From: Liolophura sinensis
Taxonomy: Eukaryota > Mollusca > Polyplacophora > Chitonida > Chitonidae
Direction of reading: 5' to 3'
Assembly: GCF_032854445.1 (NCBI RefSeq)
Contig: NC_088296.1
Coordinates: 10,640,706 to 10,704,705, forward strand
DNA: 64,000 bases
This document shows, piece by piece, positions 1-12,885 of the stretch. Numbering within the stretch: the first letter of the stretch is position 1; each line of letters begins with the position of its first letter. Below the pieces are notes generated by a model, which was not told where the DNA came from, searched no databases, and saw only the letters and a program-made list of their open reading frames with translations. A program made the translations under genes and the position numbers.

Positions 1-394
1 AATTGTTATATGTATGACTTGCTTTGGACTAATATATGGATTACACACGCCTGTATGTATGAGTCGTACCATGAAATTTTGAAAGAAGCACGAAACAAAA
101 TGACACTACATACTTGCACATGTCTCGTATTTGTCTTGTTAGTAAGCAAGGCTATCTTTCTTGCGTAACACACCTTTTTGAGACATAAAATTTAGATCTT
201 ACAAGATAAAACACAATTTTTTCGGCATGTGTAATTTCATGTTCCCTGATAAAACATTACAGTACATAGTAAAACAGAACAGCGACGATATTTGGTAATT
301 AATCGCAGGTAACGGATGGAATACAGTCTTTTGTAATTTTATGTCAGGTAGGGTTTTATTTTAAATAGTTACGTACATGCTTAAATACTTACAC

Positions 395-530
395 ACTCAC
401 TAGCACCACGGCTTAAGTGGGGTTGGTAAAAAGAAATGCAATGATGTAAACTGCAGTCTATTATACGTCATTGGTTCAGCATTGCCCAAAATGCTGCCAA
501 CATTGATGACTACATTTCCACACCTCTCAA
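395..530 (+). repeat. Family C dispersed repeat, fragment
   Basis: It contains the family C core 'agcaccacggcttaag', then 'atgatgtaaactgcagtcta' and the Cgtcattgg segment, matching the middle of the fuller copy at 22335-22660. Confidence 0.55.
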
Positions 531-916
531 GACAGTGATTGTGTAATTGCAACATATATTAAAATGAGAGCGGTATTTTACTGGAAAAACCGGGGTATAT
601 TCAAATGTAACGTGAATCAAATGTAACGTTGTAGAACAATATACAGGTTACAGTGTGACCTGTTGGCCCGTAATGGCGTACATATAATCTGGTAAATCAT
701 CAGTCATGAAATATACATGCGCATGGGTATGCAGTTTAAGTGACTACAGTCTGCATCTATGGTGATGATGGCTTAGGGTAAATTCTTTTAATACTATGGA
801 TTCCTTTTTGTTTTTATACAGTCAACTATATGTGCAGATAGAGGGCAACGGTAAATGCATCAGCGGTAATACTGTGCATTCCTTTTTGTATACAGAAAAC
901 TACATGTGTTATTGAG

Positions 917-1275
917 TGAGTGAGTGCTTAAGGTTTAACGTCGTACTTAACAACAAGTCATGTGACGACGAAAGAGCCCTTAGAGTGCATGTAATGTGCC
1001 TCCTTGTTGCAGGACGGATTTCCACCGCTTCTTTATTCAGTGTTGCTTCGCTGATACGTCTTATCGAGGGAAAGTAAGCTGTCTCAGCCGAGCCATCATA
1101 TAGGGTCAACCAGTCGTTGCACTATCCCCTTAATGTTGAATGCAAAGCCAGGAAGGTACAACTTCCCCTTTTCGGGTCTTAGTTGTGACCTGACCCAGGA
1201 TTGACCCTGCATCTACCGTCCCCCCCCCCGCTCCCCAAGCGGACGCTCTGTCAACTGAGTCCTCGGGGCCGGTGT
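917..1275 (-). mobile_element. Family B SINE with target-site duplication
   Basis: The + strand starts gagtgagtgagtgctta...gtttaacgtcgtac and ends with the tRNA-like head in antisense (gcggacgctctgtcaactga). It is flanked by 13-bp repeats atgtgttattgag (904-916) and atgtattattgag (1276-1288) with one mismatch, which fixes the insertion boundaries. Confidence 0.85.
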
Positions 1276-1289
1276 ATGTATTATTGAGT

Positions 1290-2520
1290 TGCCTGAGAGC
1301 AAATGCCTTGGTATTAATGTTGTAGATTTCGTTTTTTGTATGTCATAAAATGTATCTATCTTTCAAGGTCAGGCTGATGCATTAACATTAATATTGTAGA
1401 TTTCTTTTCTTGGATACAGGCAGGTACATGCATTATAGTGTTGTCATTTGGATTATTGCTGCAGATTCATTTTTTGCCTGCATTCCATTTTGTATAGTAA
1501 CCTAAGAAATTGTTTGGATTGCCTTGGTAACTTCCTTCTAACAGAAAAAAAAACACATTGTCGTCAAATGCCATAAAACACAAATATGCAATTTCTACTC
1601 TAGGAACTCAAATGTGAATTAAAACTTTAATGTGAAGACACAGTATTTATATCGACTAAAATGGAATCCAATTCTATAAAATGTGCCTTTCCAGGTATAA
1701 TGTATGGTTCTTACCAACGATAAAATGTGCTTTTCCAGGTATAATGTATGGTTCTTACCAACGATGCTGCTAATGTCATCGATTACTCCACTGAGCAGCA
1801 GATGACGGTTTTTCCCCCCATCAGTGGTTATTTATATAACAATTACATCCATAAGTTCAATTTATCCATAACAAATATTATAATAGGTATAATAAAAGTA
1901 GTTTATTTCAGTATGTGACATGTCCTTACACAGCAATAATCAGTGGTTCTCGAGGGGTACGACACACGCCTGAATAGCCAGCACTTCCCCTGTCATTCAC
2001 TTGGAATCTGAGAGCTAGGTTCAATATTTTGTATTGATCATTCTCAGGACTGAAATGGTATATTCCGAATAGCAGATTGAATATCAAGCTACATATATAT
2101 GCACAGTCGTAGCTGTACATCATTTTAAAAACGATTACCATTACCCTCAAGACCCTAAGAACACAAACCATGCCTGACAGATGCTCGGTTAACATGCCTT
2201 AAACCTTGACGCAGTACGACCACAGCTGTCTGACAGGGACGGTGTAACATTGCCTGAGGAGATGTGTGTCAGGGCCGGTGTCAGAAACACGACGCTTCCG
2301 GGAAAATGACGAAGGTCTCAATACCCAGGCTGGCCGCACAGGTGATGTGCCCTGCAAAAGACACTGAAGCGCTTTATCAGTTCTGTTGATTGATTAATTT
2401 AGTTGATAGATGATTTTACTCCGAGTCTAATGCAAGAATCCATGTATTTTGTTCACGTTTAGGTTAGCTGAATGCTCATTTCTAGTTCGACAACGAAAAT
2501 ATCTGTTCATACAGAATGAG
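1290..2520. other. No gene seen
   Basis: AT-rich non-coding sequence. Apart from the 44-bp duplication I see no splice-flanked coding segment, RNA gene or recognised repeat. Confidence 0.5.
1677..1764. repeat. 44-bp perfect-period tandem duplication
   Basis: Two adjacent copies (1677-1720, 1721-1764) beginning taaaatgtgc and ending ccaacga, differing at about one base. The near identity implies a recent duplication. Confidence 0.9.
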
Positions 2521-2524
2521 TTGA

Positions 2525-2695
2525 GGGGCCTCCGTGGGCAAAGGGGATAGCACGCCATGGCAGAGCGATGACCCAGGAGCGTCCCACTAATGCGGTCGCT
2601 ATGAGTTCAAGTCCAGCTCATGCTGGCTTCCTCTCCGGCCGTACCGTGGTATACGTGAAATATTCTTGAGTACGGTGTAAACACATCAAATCAAG
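2525..2695 (+). mobile_element. Family A SINE, internally deleted
   Basis: The head ggggcctccgtgg, the middle 'ctcatgctggcttcctctcc' and the tail 'gaaatattcttgagtacggt' are all present. About 90 bases between the 'ggccgtac' and 'gaaatatt' segments are missing compared with the copy at 55820. Confidence 0.8.
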
Positions 2696-3011
2696 ATTGA
2701 GTAGAAATAAGATTACAACAATACAACCTGCTGTGCGATTCCATGCAGAATCAATGCGGAAACAGGTTATGTGTGCTCTCTTACATAGAGCTGGATACAC
2801 TTAGCCATGATTGGAATGAGACTTATGCATATTTGAAATAAGAATATGAATTTGCGTATAACATGGATTTTACTGTTATAAACGTCTCCGAATCTGTATT
2901 CGTTGGCAAAAGTTTTAAAACAACAGTACGAAATCTGAACCATTTGGATCTTTGCAATAAGACTTCTTGACAAGAACCTACATTGTTTGTGAAAACACAT
3001 TCTTAACGTTT

Positions 3012-3121
3012 TTTCGTGGGTTCCACCAGTTTCCTCCAAGAATAATGCTGTACACTATCATATAAATGAAATGTCCTTGATTAAGGCGTAAAACTCAAAT
3101 AAATGAATAAATAAATAAATA
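3012..3121 (+). mobile_element. Family A SINE, 3' part
   Basis: Diverged 'tcgtgggttccaccag...aataatgctg', then ggcgtaaaactcaaataaat and an (AAAT)n tail. Confidence 0.6.
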
Positions 3122-3675
3122 GATATCAAGTTTATTCGTCTGTTAGTCTAATACGAAAAACCATCGGCAGAGGTTAAGAATCTAATGCGTTTCCATTTCC
3201 AATGAAAGTCAATTCCTATGTAAAATTAGCGTGAAACATTTTTAACATACTCCATATTAACAGTAAATAGAAAGATTAATTCCTATTTTGTCAAGAATAG
3301 GTGAGCGGTATTTACTTTTGTCGGGGTTTATTGTCACTGTCATCATTAATTCCATTACATGGCCATGATGCCTGGTCTGTAGAAAAGACAGATCTCGATA
3401 TTGGTATATGTCTGATGATATTTCTACATTATGCCACCATACCTGACCGGTCCGACCAACAACTGACATATCTGATTATGTTGAGAAAACATCAAGATTG
3501 TTTTTTGTAAGGCACGGATGACGCGTCTCACAGCTAATCTTACTATGTGGACTCACGGATCACAGTTGCAGGCACAGTGCTGTAGCAAGTGAAAGACGTA
3601 ACTTAGCTTCTCCGTGAAGCGTTTCTTGTATCTTTTAATATAAATCCATGAACGACTTGTGGTATTAACATCACT

Positions 3676-3835
3676 GCATTTTTTGTACCTAATTCTGCCT
3701 AAGTCATGGTGCTAGGGGGCGTGTAATTTACTAATGTTTATGCATTTACATGAACAGTTAGAATACAACCCTAACTAAAGTAAATTGACAAGAAGTCGTA
3801 TTTCAACGGTTACTCTCCCAGTAAATGTCTAAATT
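3676..3835 (-). repeat. Family C repeat, antisense part
   Basis: 'ctaattctgcctaagtcatg' and 'agtaaattgacaagaagtcg' are the reverse complement of the family C middle. It abuts a sense fragment, so the two may form one rearranged insertion. Confidence 0.65.
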
Positions 3836-3925
3836 GTAGCAAAAGTACACGCCTCACTTTTAATATACAAGCACATTTAAAGAATACAAAGGGATCAGGC
3901 CTCGATGATTCTTAGTCTAATAGCA
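3836..3925 (+). repeat. Family C repeat, sense fragment with internal deletion
   Basis: 'tagcaaaagtacacgcct' jumps directly to the family C 3' end 'aatacaaagggatcaggcct'. The stretch between them is absent. Confidence 0.6.
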
Positions 3926-4284
3926 CATTACGCTTTGATTGGACCTGTTCGTATATCCAACGTGGCGACCCATTCTCACAGTTAACATGTGGTACGATTT
4001 ACACTTCACTGTGTGTTTCACACCACGAGCGGAGCACAGCTGATGGCCCGTATGTCAAGCCTGTGTCTCTATGCGTCAGTCTCCCCTATTTTTCGACCCT
4101 GCGGATATGATCTGGTGAACGAATGACCGGAAATGAAGAGGCCAATTCGTCCAATTACCCCAGGGATAATACGAACATTGTATGGAAATATCTTCTTGTC
4201 AAAATGCCAGTTAGGGCTCTCTGTACTACAATGAAGTGCGTATATAGGACCTGAATTGACCCACATCATATGTACGGGTATTCG

Positions 4285-4395
4285 TGCACGTGGCTCAGGT
4301 CCACGCTGGCAGTGAAATCCAGGCTGCTTAAGTTAAGACTATTAACCCTTGAGCACTTCGGTCGCGGGTTCGAATCCGGATGTTGCTCTCTCCAT
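4285..4395 (+). repeat. tRNA-like sequence, possible SINE head
   Basis: gcgggttcgaatccgg at about 4365 is a good RNA polymerase III B box, and tggctcaggtcc about 75 bases upstream resembles an A box. No complete cloverleaf can be drawn, so I do not call a tRNA. A second B-box-like ggttcaagcccgg lies near 4511. Confidence 0.4.
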
Positions 4396-4819
4396 TAGGA
4401 GTTCTGTCAGAAAATGTGTTTGAGCGGTAATTTCATGTCTGACGTCTTCAGTATGAAATTACATTGAAGCAGCAGTGTGCATATTATTCACTAGGACACG
4501 AACTGGTGGTTCAAGCCCGGCCCGGACTGAGAATTTGTGCACTTGTCTGCTCTCGCTCTTCATTGGTCCTTTCTTAAGAGAAGTGGCCGATGACGCTCGT
4601 GTTCGTAAAGTGTAACGTTAACTACTCGTCTTCCACCAACACGGTGTGCATATCTCTACTTCGACGGTTTTCCCGATTTCCTTCATCTATAAACCATACC
4701 GCCAGCGAACGAGTTCTTAAATATGGCGTTTATACGAAACATGTAAACAGTTGATTAAACAAACCAATACAGCTATAAATACAGTAGCAATACTCAACCT
4801 GAGCAAGACGTACATCACA

Positions 4820-5015
4820 GAGAGTTAAGCCAGAGTAGCAACGACCGTGTGATAGCTGGCAAATGGTGACACGTAACCCGTGAAATACTGCCTCTTGTCA
4901 ATTTACCTCAGTCAAGCTTTTATTCTAACTCTCCAGTGATGTTAATGGCAATTTATTAGTCGTCACTGGTCTAGAATTCCGCAAAATTATGGGTTGTCAT
5001 CATATTTACAGTTGC
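4820..5015 (+). repeat. Family C repeat, 5' part
   Basis: It starts 'agagttaagccagagtagca', passes 'cttgtcaatttacctcagtc' and 'gtcactggtctagaatt', and fades near 'tcatatttacagtt'. The central stretch is shortened. Confidence 0.7.
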
Positions 5016-7145
5016 GAGAGAAATAATGTTAGAAGAGGCGTTAAATCGCAACCAAACAAATAAACATTATTCAAATCAGTTATCTCTGGTGTAGCTTGTT
5101 CAGGAATTGGGGACATATACGTAATTTCAATTTGCGATTTAGAAAATGTCATAAACAGTCACGAGATATGCGACTACATGTTATAAACAAGGAAACATTC
5201 TTCACAGTTACATAGTTTGACTGTTGTACAAGCGCTGCATGACATTAAAGGTACCCTCACATACAATAACCGAGCCGCAACGTTGTTGCACTAAGTGACG
5301 AAAACATATCACGACAAAGGAACGCTTGCACGTATTTAGCGCAAATTTTGTTCAGGTGCGTTTTAAGTTTTTCAATAGAAACATTGGTCATAGCTAGATT
5401 TAAAACGTTTTCAAACTTACGAAATGTTGTGCACTATGGATCACAGAATTCCCCATTGAAATCATTTTTCCAGTACGACTTCAGTAGGCTTATTAACTAT
5501 ACACTGTTAGAATTTCTAGTAACTTTCAGCGATTACTGTATATGTTTTGCGTACGTTATCTAGATGTTTACATGTTACAGTAAATACGCCACATTTATAA
5601 GATAAACTGGGGTAATTTTACTTGAAGTAGTAATGCTTTATATTGCGATAATAACAGTCAGGATATATGTACATGTTCAGGTAAGAGTATAACCTAGTTA
5701 GCTAAACGTTTACATTTGACCATGTAAGGGCGCCTGAGTTTTGTAAACAAATAGGCGCGTAGGCCTACTGCAGCATTCATTGATGAGGACTGCAAATCTA
5801 GGCTGCATCTTTTGGGGGAAATGTTTTCAGCCAATCAAGAACGATAATAGATAGGCAAAATACTTGTTATCCTTTACATCACAGAAGTAAACGCATATTT
5901 TTGTGTGAAGTAAACCTTTACTGAATCGGATACAGTTCAGCTGCCCCTTTTTTGGTCAACGTTTACCGGAGAATATTAACAGTCTGTACTATATTAGTGG
6001 GGCTGTTCACCAGATCAGATATGTATTCTTAGGGGTTTTACTCCGTTTAGGTCACAGCACGATTGTCTCATATGGCACAGACGTGGTTGCAGAGAAGTTT
6101 AGTGAAAAAGAAACACACACTCCAGACATTACGCCTCACCCCAGTCAGGAAAAATGATCCCCTAATCTTAGAAACACGAGCAATAGTACAAACAATGCAA
6201 GTGTGGCAAGAGTTCTTTGAGTATTGAAGCTTTGTCCCAAAGGGTTACACTCTCTCATTTGAACCTTGTGTGTGACGAATACACCCTACTCATTGCCTTA
6301 CCACTCTGTATTACACATTGAAAGCATTCTTTGCCTATTTTGTGTTATATTGGTATTTCGCAATATTTCACTTAATCAATGACACAGTTGGCTAGAAAAA
6401 ATCTTCACTTCTAGCCGCTGCCGAACTAGCAGGGTTTGGTTTCGAACAAGCGAAATCAGTGCTCAAGTGACGGTTTATCTTTCAAGAAACCCAGAACAAC
6501 GTCGGGGGCAGCAAGGATCTTGCAGGAGTCTTCAATCGGGAGTATTTTGCCGGTAACCGAGTGACCTAATACCACCTGGCTTCTCTCTGATTTGATATAC
6601 CTCGCATCGCAGCACAGCAGCACGTCTCTCTACGCCACAGGCCTGCAGCACGCTGTTTCACGTACAGGCCTGATGGACAGGGTGGGTAGCGTAAGGATCA
6701 ATAACCATCGCCCGAGAGGTTGGTCGGATGTTACCAGTAACCATGTCGGCATGCGTGTTTGGCATACGTTCATTAATCCCAGTCATTATTTCATTAGGGT
6801 CTTATTCCGGTATTGTTTTTGATGCTAACAGAGCTGAAACTGCTTACCTATTAACGGTTCTTGTCTTGTGATACTTGGCTGATGATGTATCGGGACATCA
6901 CAGCGCTTACGGAAAACCACACCTCTTCACTACTTTGAGCTTCAAAAGGCCTCAATTACCGAAGATTTTGTCCAGTCAGTTAGTTTTCGTTATTGCCATC
7001 TCTAACATCGTGCCTGTTTCAATTATACTAAAACGGGGCAAGATTGTATGGTTTGGTCTCCTTTTGCATTGTTTTCATGTTATTATGAAATGTTATTAGA
7101 TCAGTGACATCAGATAAAATACAATGGAGACCACAGCAATTTTTG
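5016..7145. other. No gene seen
   Basis: About 2 kb of AT-rich sequence with only short open frames and no convincing splice-flanked exon. The last 200 bases (from about 6930) share words such as 'ccttttgcattgttt' with 10850-10900, so family C may extend here. Confidence 0.45.
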
Positions 7146-7325
7146 TTTACCTAATTCTGCCTAAGCCATGATGGTAGGACGCGTGTAATTTGCCTCTTAC
7201 ATGAGCAGTTAGAATAAAACCTTAGCTGAAGTAAATTGGCAAGAGGCTGAATTTCATGTGTTACGTCACGCCATTTGCCACGCTTTCGTCGCTACTCTGG
7301 TTTTACTCTCTATGCTGTAGGTCTT
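7146..7325 (-). repeat. Family C repeat, antisense
   Basis: 'cctaattctgcctaagccat', 'gaagtaaattggcaagaggc' and 'ctctggttttactctctatg' are the reverse complement of the family C 5' half. Confidence 0.75.
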
Positions 7326-8124
7326 TTATGATATGTGATTGCTTCATCTAAAGACTTTTCGGAGTTAAAGCGTCCAAAACTACCATGGCATCCACACACA
7401 ATAAATCACCAAGGTAGTTAACCTGCAGTTGTCTGATGCTTCGCTCGATTTGCAAACTGCCCTGTCGCAGAGGAGGTTCTTGAACTCGACTCGTAAGGCT
7501 ATCTTACCAGCGATATGATTGATATTTCTTACGTGTTCACCTTTCGATCAGTTCTTGTAACGAGCAATGGTTTGTCAATCGCCAGTAAGACGCATTTGAT
7601 GCTGTATAAGAAATATGACGCATCGTCGGGTGGTCCTTCAGAAGCACTATAGCTTTATGCTAAATCTTGAGAACAAAAATTCTTTGTCATTTATGCACTA
7701 TTATATCGAGTATTATTACTCAGACAGGGCTTTATTATAGAATTAATGTTCTAGTACACTAATCAAAAAGATAGATAATCAACGCATTTGTTTAACAAAA
7801 ATTCATCCTTTACGTAATAGCACAGGTTTGATGTTTAAAATCAACTGTATTTTCTATAGAACAGCTTATCAATTCGGAGTTAAGCAAAAACGCGAGTTTT
7901 TATGTCCTCTATTTGTTTGTCTATTCTTTTTGTTTGGCATCATTCTATTGCTTTCTATGAATGACAAATAACAATCTATAACAGTATTTTTCCACTTCAT
8001 TCAATGATTTAAAAATTATGTTTTACTTGTAAGTAAATATGGACAGAGTGTCCAAAATCTCTGGCTTCATAACTGCGTCTAATTCCTCTATATCCGTGCT
8101 AGGGGCTGTACATTCTTCGTGTCG
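7326..8124. other. No gene seen
   Basis: AT-rich, no conserved coding signal and no recognised repeat. Confidence 0.45.
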
Positions 8125-8420
8125 AATTAGATCGTCACGTTGGATACTAGTATATGAAGAGTTGCAATCAAAACTCGACCTAGATACATAGTTTGATTAT
8201 CCACAACTTATACAGGCCTACTAACTTACTAGACGATTTGAATGCTGATTTCAATTATTAGCCTAGAAACTTTCCTGCATTTTTCCAACATCATATAAAA
8301 CTGTTGACTACTCCTGTTTTCAGAACACCGTCCTACTTTCGTATGTTATACACTTTCTTAGTCTTTTGGTAGTTTCTGTTAAACGTCGTTTTGGGAATTG
8401 ACCTTGCGTTTTGGACAAGG
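8125..8420 (+). repeat. Family D dispersed repeat
   Basis: It starts near 'gatcgtcacgttggata', passes 'agttgcaatcaaaactcg' and 'cgtcctactttcgtatgtta', and ends around 'aacgtcgttttgggaattga'. Four other copies (22000, 24735, 26760, 32338) share this order of blocks. Confidence 0.75.
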
Positions 8421-8425
8421 GACGT

Positions 8426-9725
8426 GTATTTTGATTAACACCAGGTATACGATTCTCCTTTTCGACCCATAGATTAGAAACTGCCACTGAAGTTTTGTAT
8501 GGTCTCAGTTCAGTTTGACCTTGGATCTTAACCATGTAGGCGGATTAAACGCGGTAATAAATTGTGAGGGCTGTGACTTTGGTGTTAATCTGCGTTCAGA
8601 TTCCAAACATATATCACGGTTTGAAAAGGCCGTAATTGGCACTTTGCAAAGGTTCACAGCAATCTGTGCTATGCGGTGTACGATGGCTACTTCCTGCGCC
8701 CCACCTCTCGTCAAGGAAAGTCATGTTTATCTTGAAAAGAATACAACTAACAGAGAGGTGAATGCCACATGAGAAATGGACACATTAAGTAAGGGAAAAA
8801 ATGTCCGTATATCACTAAGGGGAAGTAGATGGAAGCAAGAGCTAAACCACGAGGGGGCGCTGTTAGTTATTCCAGACCAGAAATTGTTCAACGGATTACA
8901 AAATGAAGCTGCCAGAAATATCTTTTCCAGTGTACGGTAGTAGAAGCGCCTGTTCTTTACGAGTCAATAGTGAAAAGCAGTTCACACAGCGCCCCACAAA
9001 TGGCAGATATATTGCTCCATTCGCTTCACAGGAAGCTTACATCGCCTTCACACTCTGTATGAATAGGTGGTCGATTCGACAATGAAGGTTTCGAAAATTT
9101 TATATTTCCATTAATTTTCCGTTCCTTTTATATATCTGACAATATCAAGATGTTCAAAGGATGTAACAAATGTCTTATGCGCTCTATACCGATAGAAAGA
9201 AAATTATGTGCTCCAATACTTTCTACTGTATCCAGGTTCAAACAGTTCTCGCTACGGTATGGCTGCGTTGATGTTGTCGAAGTGGCGTTAAGCCATACTC
9301 ATTAATTTCCTTATAAGTTATTAAAATACCTGTCATTAATTTCTCACCATGGAAATAAGATACCTTGCCCCTAGAAACTAAGCCATGGTGACACTGGACA
9401 TCCTGATTGGATGCCTTAAATATAGTCGTGATCATAGAGAACAAATCTCTGACTGGATGGAAGTCGAAAGGGGCCGCCCTGAGTTTTATTGTAATTACAC
9501 TTTACCCGCTTATCAGCTTGGCCTTTATTCTGTATGATACACATTTTGTGAGCTAATCACAGGTTTGTGTACCATACTATTCTTCGGGCCTTGAAATAGG
9601 TCATCAGTTGAGTGTAAATGTGGTCGTTCATTAACCTTTTTTTAGTAAAAGACTGGTATAGGTTAGCTCTGCAAACTGCAGTTGACCGTTTACCCAACAC
9701 TGCAACTCAACCACGAATTATTTGC
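8426..9725. other. No gene seen
   Basis: Short overlapping open frames on both strands (up to 85 codons) have no recognisable product. I see no repeat of the families described here. Confidence 0.4.
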
Positions 9726-9726
9726 T

Positions 9727-9803
9727 CATTTATTTTGATTGGAATTTTACGGTGTACTCAAGAATATTTCACTTTTATTTCGGCGGGCCAGCATTATGGC
9801 CCG
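9727..9803 (-). mobile_element. Family A SINE, tail fragment
   Basis: 'attttgattggaattttacg' then 'tactcaagaatatttcactt' and a gccagcattatgg motif, then it breaks off. Confidence 0.65.
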
Positions 9804-9841
9804 TGAAAACAAAAAGCAGAAACACGGTGGTTATTTTTAAA

Positions 9842-10083
9842 ATTTATTTCATTGTTTGATTGTTTTTCTTATACCATACTTAAGAAAATTTCAATAATAC
9901 AACGATGGCCAGCATTATGGTAGCAGGAAATCGGGCAGGCTCGGGGGAAATCCACGACTATCCGCAGGTTGATGACAGAAGACAGATGCGGAAGCCAGCA
10001 GCAGCTGGATTTGACCCCTTAGCGACCGTATTGGTGAGAGGCTTCTATAGGTCACTGCACCGCGCTGGCACGCTAACCACCTT
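9842..10083 (-). mobile_element. Family A SINE, diverged, near full length
   Basis: It runs from a T-rich tail through 'gatggccagcattatggtag' and 'atccgcaggttgatgacag' to the antisense head 'attggtgagaggcttctata...gctaacc'. Family A lies twice in a row here. Confidence 0.8.
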
Positions 10084-10448
10084 TTCACGCAGGCCAAAAC
10101 AACTCAAATAATCTGAAGTCTTTTAGATGTTAGTTTAGATGGATGATGTTTTGTTCTAAAAGTTAATAGATGTGTACTCATGTGTGCACTGTTCATCACC
10201 TGCATTTGAACTGTTAACCACCAGCATGGAAGAAAAAGAAATGCATACATCGGACCTTTGGGTGGATATTAATGAATATAATTTCAAATTAAATATTTGT
10301 TAAATAGAATTGAACAGTACACAACACGATGCATACAGTTAAATCCACCCTCTAAAGTTTTATATATTTCTTTGTTTTATTTGGTGTTTTACAACGCACT
10401 GAAACACACTATGTTTTTGCTTACATGAAGTGGCTCATGTGTGTCGAA

Positions 10449-10695
10449 TTTTATTTATTTATTTCATTGGTGTTTTACGCCATACTCAATAATATTTCAC
10501 TTATACGACGGCGGCCTGCATTATGGTGGGTGAAAAATCGGGAAACCCTCGGCAGTACGTGGGAAGGTCTACAGCACCCTGGGGAGAGGAAGCCAGGCAT
10601 GAGCTGGACTTGAACTCATAGCCATCGCACTGATGAGAGGTTTCTGGGTCATTACGCTGCGCTAGCGCGCTAACCAACTGAGCCACAGAGGTCCC
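10449..10695 (-). mobile_element. Family A SINE, near full length
   Basis: (TTTA)n tail, 'cattggtgttttacgccata', then antisense head 'cgctaaccaactgagccaca' with the B box in 'gacttgaactca'. Confidence 0.88.
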
Positions 10696-10984
10696 TCATC
10701 TTTTATTGAAGAGTATAAGCCAAAACATGTCATTCTCATCCGCTTACTTATTATCATCGCTCCACAGCTGCTTTCAGTTTCGATAGACCCCCAAATGCCA
10801 AAGATTTGTTCAATATTCAGTTCTCATTCAGTTCTCGGACTAATACCTAGCCAAAGTATATGGTCTGATAGTTTCCATTTGCATTGTTTTTTTGTTGTTA
10901 TATGTTAAACGTGATGACCGCACATCATTTGAGTAATTTTAGGCCACTGACTTCTAAAAATTGCAGTGATCATTAGCACAGTTT

Positions 10985-11185
10985 TGTTAACTAATTCTGC
11001 TTAGGCCATGGTGTTAGGTATTTAAGTATGTTAGTATTTAAGCACGTACTTGAGCAGTTAAATAACACCTTAACTCAGGCTAACTGAAAAGAGGCTGGAT
11101 TTCAACTGGTTACGCGTGACAATTTATCTCCAATTATCATCGCTGTCGTCGCTGCTCTGGTTTTACTATCTATGCTATTGTCTTT
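10985..11185 (-). repeat. Family C repeat, antisense
   Basis: 'actaattctgcttaggccat' through 'gctgctctggttttactatc'. The A/C-rich block following the core is replaced by 'atttaagtatgttagtattt'. Confidence 0.7.
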
Positions 11186-11289
11186 TATATCGAAGACCTA
11201 AGGTTTGATTTGGGAATTTGGTTTGTATTTGAGTCAAGAAGCTTTGGGAATTTGGAATTTGGTAATATCACCATAACGTCGATTATTAC

Positions 11290-11352
11290 TATTTTTATTT
11301 TTATTAGCGTTTTACGACTTATTCAAGAAACGCAGTGCTTATACGACAGGAT
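11290..11352 (-). mobile_element. Family A SINE, short tail fragment
   Basis: 'tagcgttttacgacttattc', then 'cttatacgaca'; the rest is missing. A second, more diverged fragment lies at about 11540-11630 ('atacgacatactcaaagaat'). Confidence 0.5.
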
Positions 11353-11897
11353 TCGTAGAAACCACAACCCTTCCACAAGTCTAGGTGCCAGACAAACCTA
11401 CTAACGTTAACCTTTGGCCAAACTCCGCGAGTTGGCACGGTCTCCTTCCACCCGAATGTTAACTGCCGTCGTCAAATGAATTATTAATCAGAGCGATGTG
11501 AAACAACAATCAAATAAATACATACTAACGGGTTGTGAAAATAAATGTATCTATCTGTTGTTATACGACATACTCAAAGAATTACTCATCTATGCGACGG
11601 AGTCAGTTTTAGGTGTGGAGGAAAGCGGAATGCACGGTGTAAACCACGGACCTGTGGAAAGCTACTGTCTGATTTTTCCCAAGTGTGACGTACAGATATG
11701 CACACCATAATTTTGGAACACAAGTTGTCTTCCCCTAACGTGCAAACGGTCAAACAGACGTCGACAAAGGGTGACTGTCACTAGGATGCAGTGACGCGAA
11801 TGCATATATTCGGTGTCCAAGGCATCGATTGAACTCGTACCTCGAGTTTCCGAGTGATTAAAAGACTAGCACCTCTAGCCCTCTGATCAAAAATCAG

Positions 11898-11985
11898 TCC
11901 TCTGCTTGACCTCCCCACCATAACGCTAACAGCTGTCGTATACGCGAAATATTCTTGATTATGGTGTAAAAAACACCAATCGCTC
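11898..11985 (+). mobile_element. Family A SINE, 3' fragment
   Basis: 'ccccaccataacgctaacag', 'gcgaaatattcttgattatg' and 'aaaacaccaatc' match the family A 3' third. Confidence 0.65.
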
Positions 11986-12533
11986 AAATCAAATCTTCTG
12001 ATATTTATAGGTTATTGAACGAATATGGGCTGACGTGGACGAGTTATGTTAATGCGTAGCAAAGACACGTGATCTATCTTGCGAATTCATGCTTCTGCTA
12101 CGCAAAAAATGGACCGAGCCCACATCAGGCCGTAGGTATTCAATTACCTATTTATTATACATCATATATGGATTAACAGAACTTGGAAGCAAGCTTTATT
12201 TTCCGAAGATGAAAATGTAGCACAACAAAATAAGATTGTACAAATTTTTTAAATTTTTTTATCAGCGGCGCAACAATATGGACCAAAAGAAAATTCGCGG
12301 TATCATTTAATGATATCATGGTAACGTTACGCAGCTAACGGCGACGTGCAGCATGAACGTTGCTAATGTTGCGACGTTTGATATGAAATACATGCGGCAT
12401 GATGGCAAAGGATAGGCGAGTGTGGAAAGTGTATACATGTATAATAAAAACATATATGGCACAATCGCAATAAAGGTAGGCATGGAAATGTATGATTACA
12501 GATGTCCTTATCAGTCGCGTACAGGACCACTTC

Positions 12534-12885
12534 AGTGGCCTAATGGTTAGAGCGACCGCTTCGAAGTTGGGAGACCCCGGGATCAAATGCGGGTCATACC
12601 ATAGACTAAGAAACAAAGGTACTTGTTGCTGCCTCGCTTGGCGTTCAAAGAAGGTTAGAGCAAGGAAACATGAAAGGTGCCTACGGGTGTCAATATAATG
12701 TGACTGGGTGGGGGTGTCATGCCTGGTGACTTCGGCATGATGTTTCAGTAGGGGCAGCACTTTGACGACATGGAATCGCCCTGCTACAAGAAGACAAGGT
12801 GTGTGTTCACACACCTAATGAATCCTCGTCGGCATATGAGAGAAACATTGCTTAGTACAACGTTAAACCCCAGTCATACCTTCAC
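12534..12885 (+). mobile_element. Family B SINE, second subtype, sense
   Basis: The tRNA-like head 'gtggcctaatggttagagcg' (A box) and 'ccccgggatcaaatgcgg' (B box) are followed by the body with 'ctcgcttggcgttcaaag' and a tail reading 'gtacaacgttaaaccccag'. The body differs from the copies at 917 and 61147. Confidence 0.85.

Noticed and set aside
12335-12814. 159-codon open frame on the - strand
   Set aside because: Much of it is antisense of a family B SINE; the rest has no domain.
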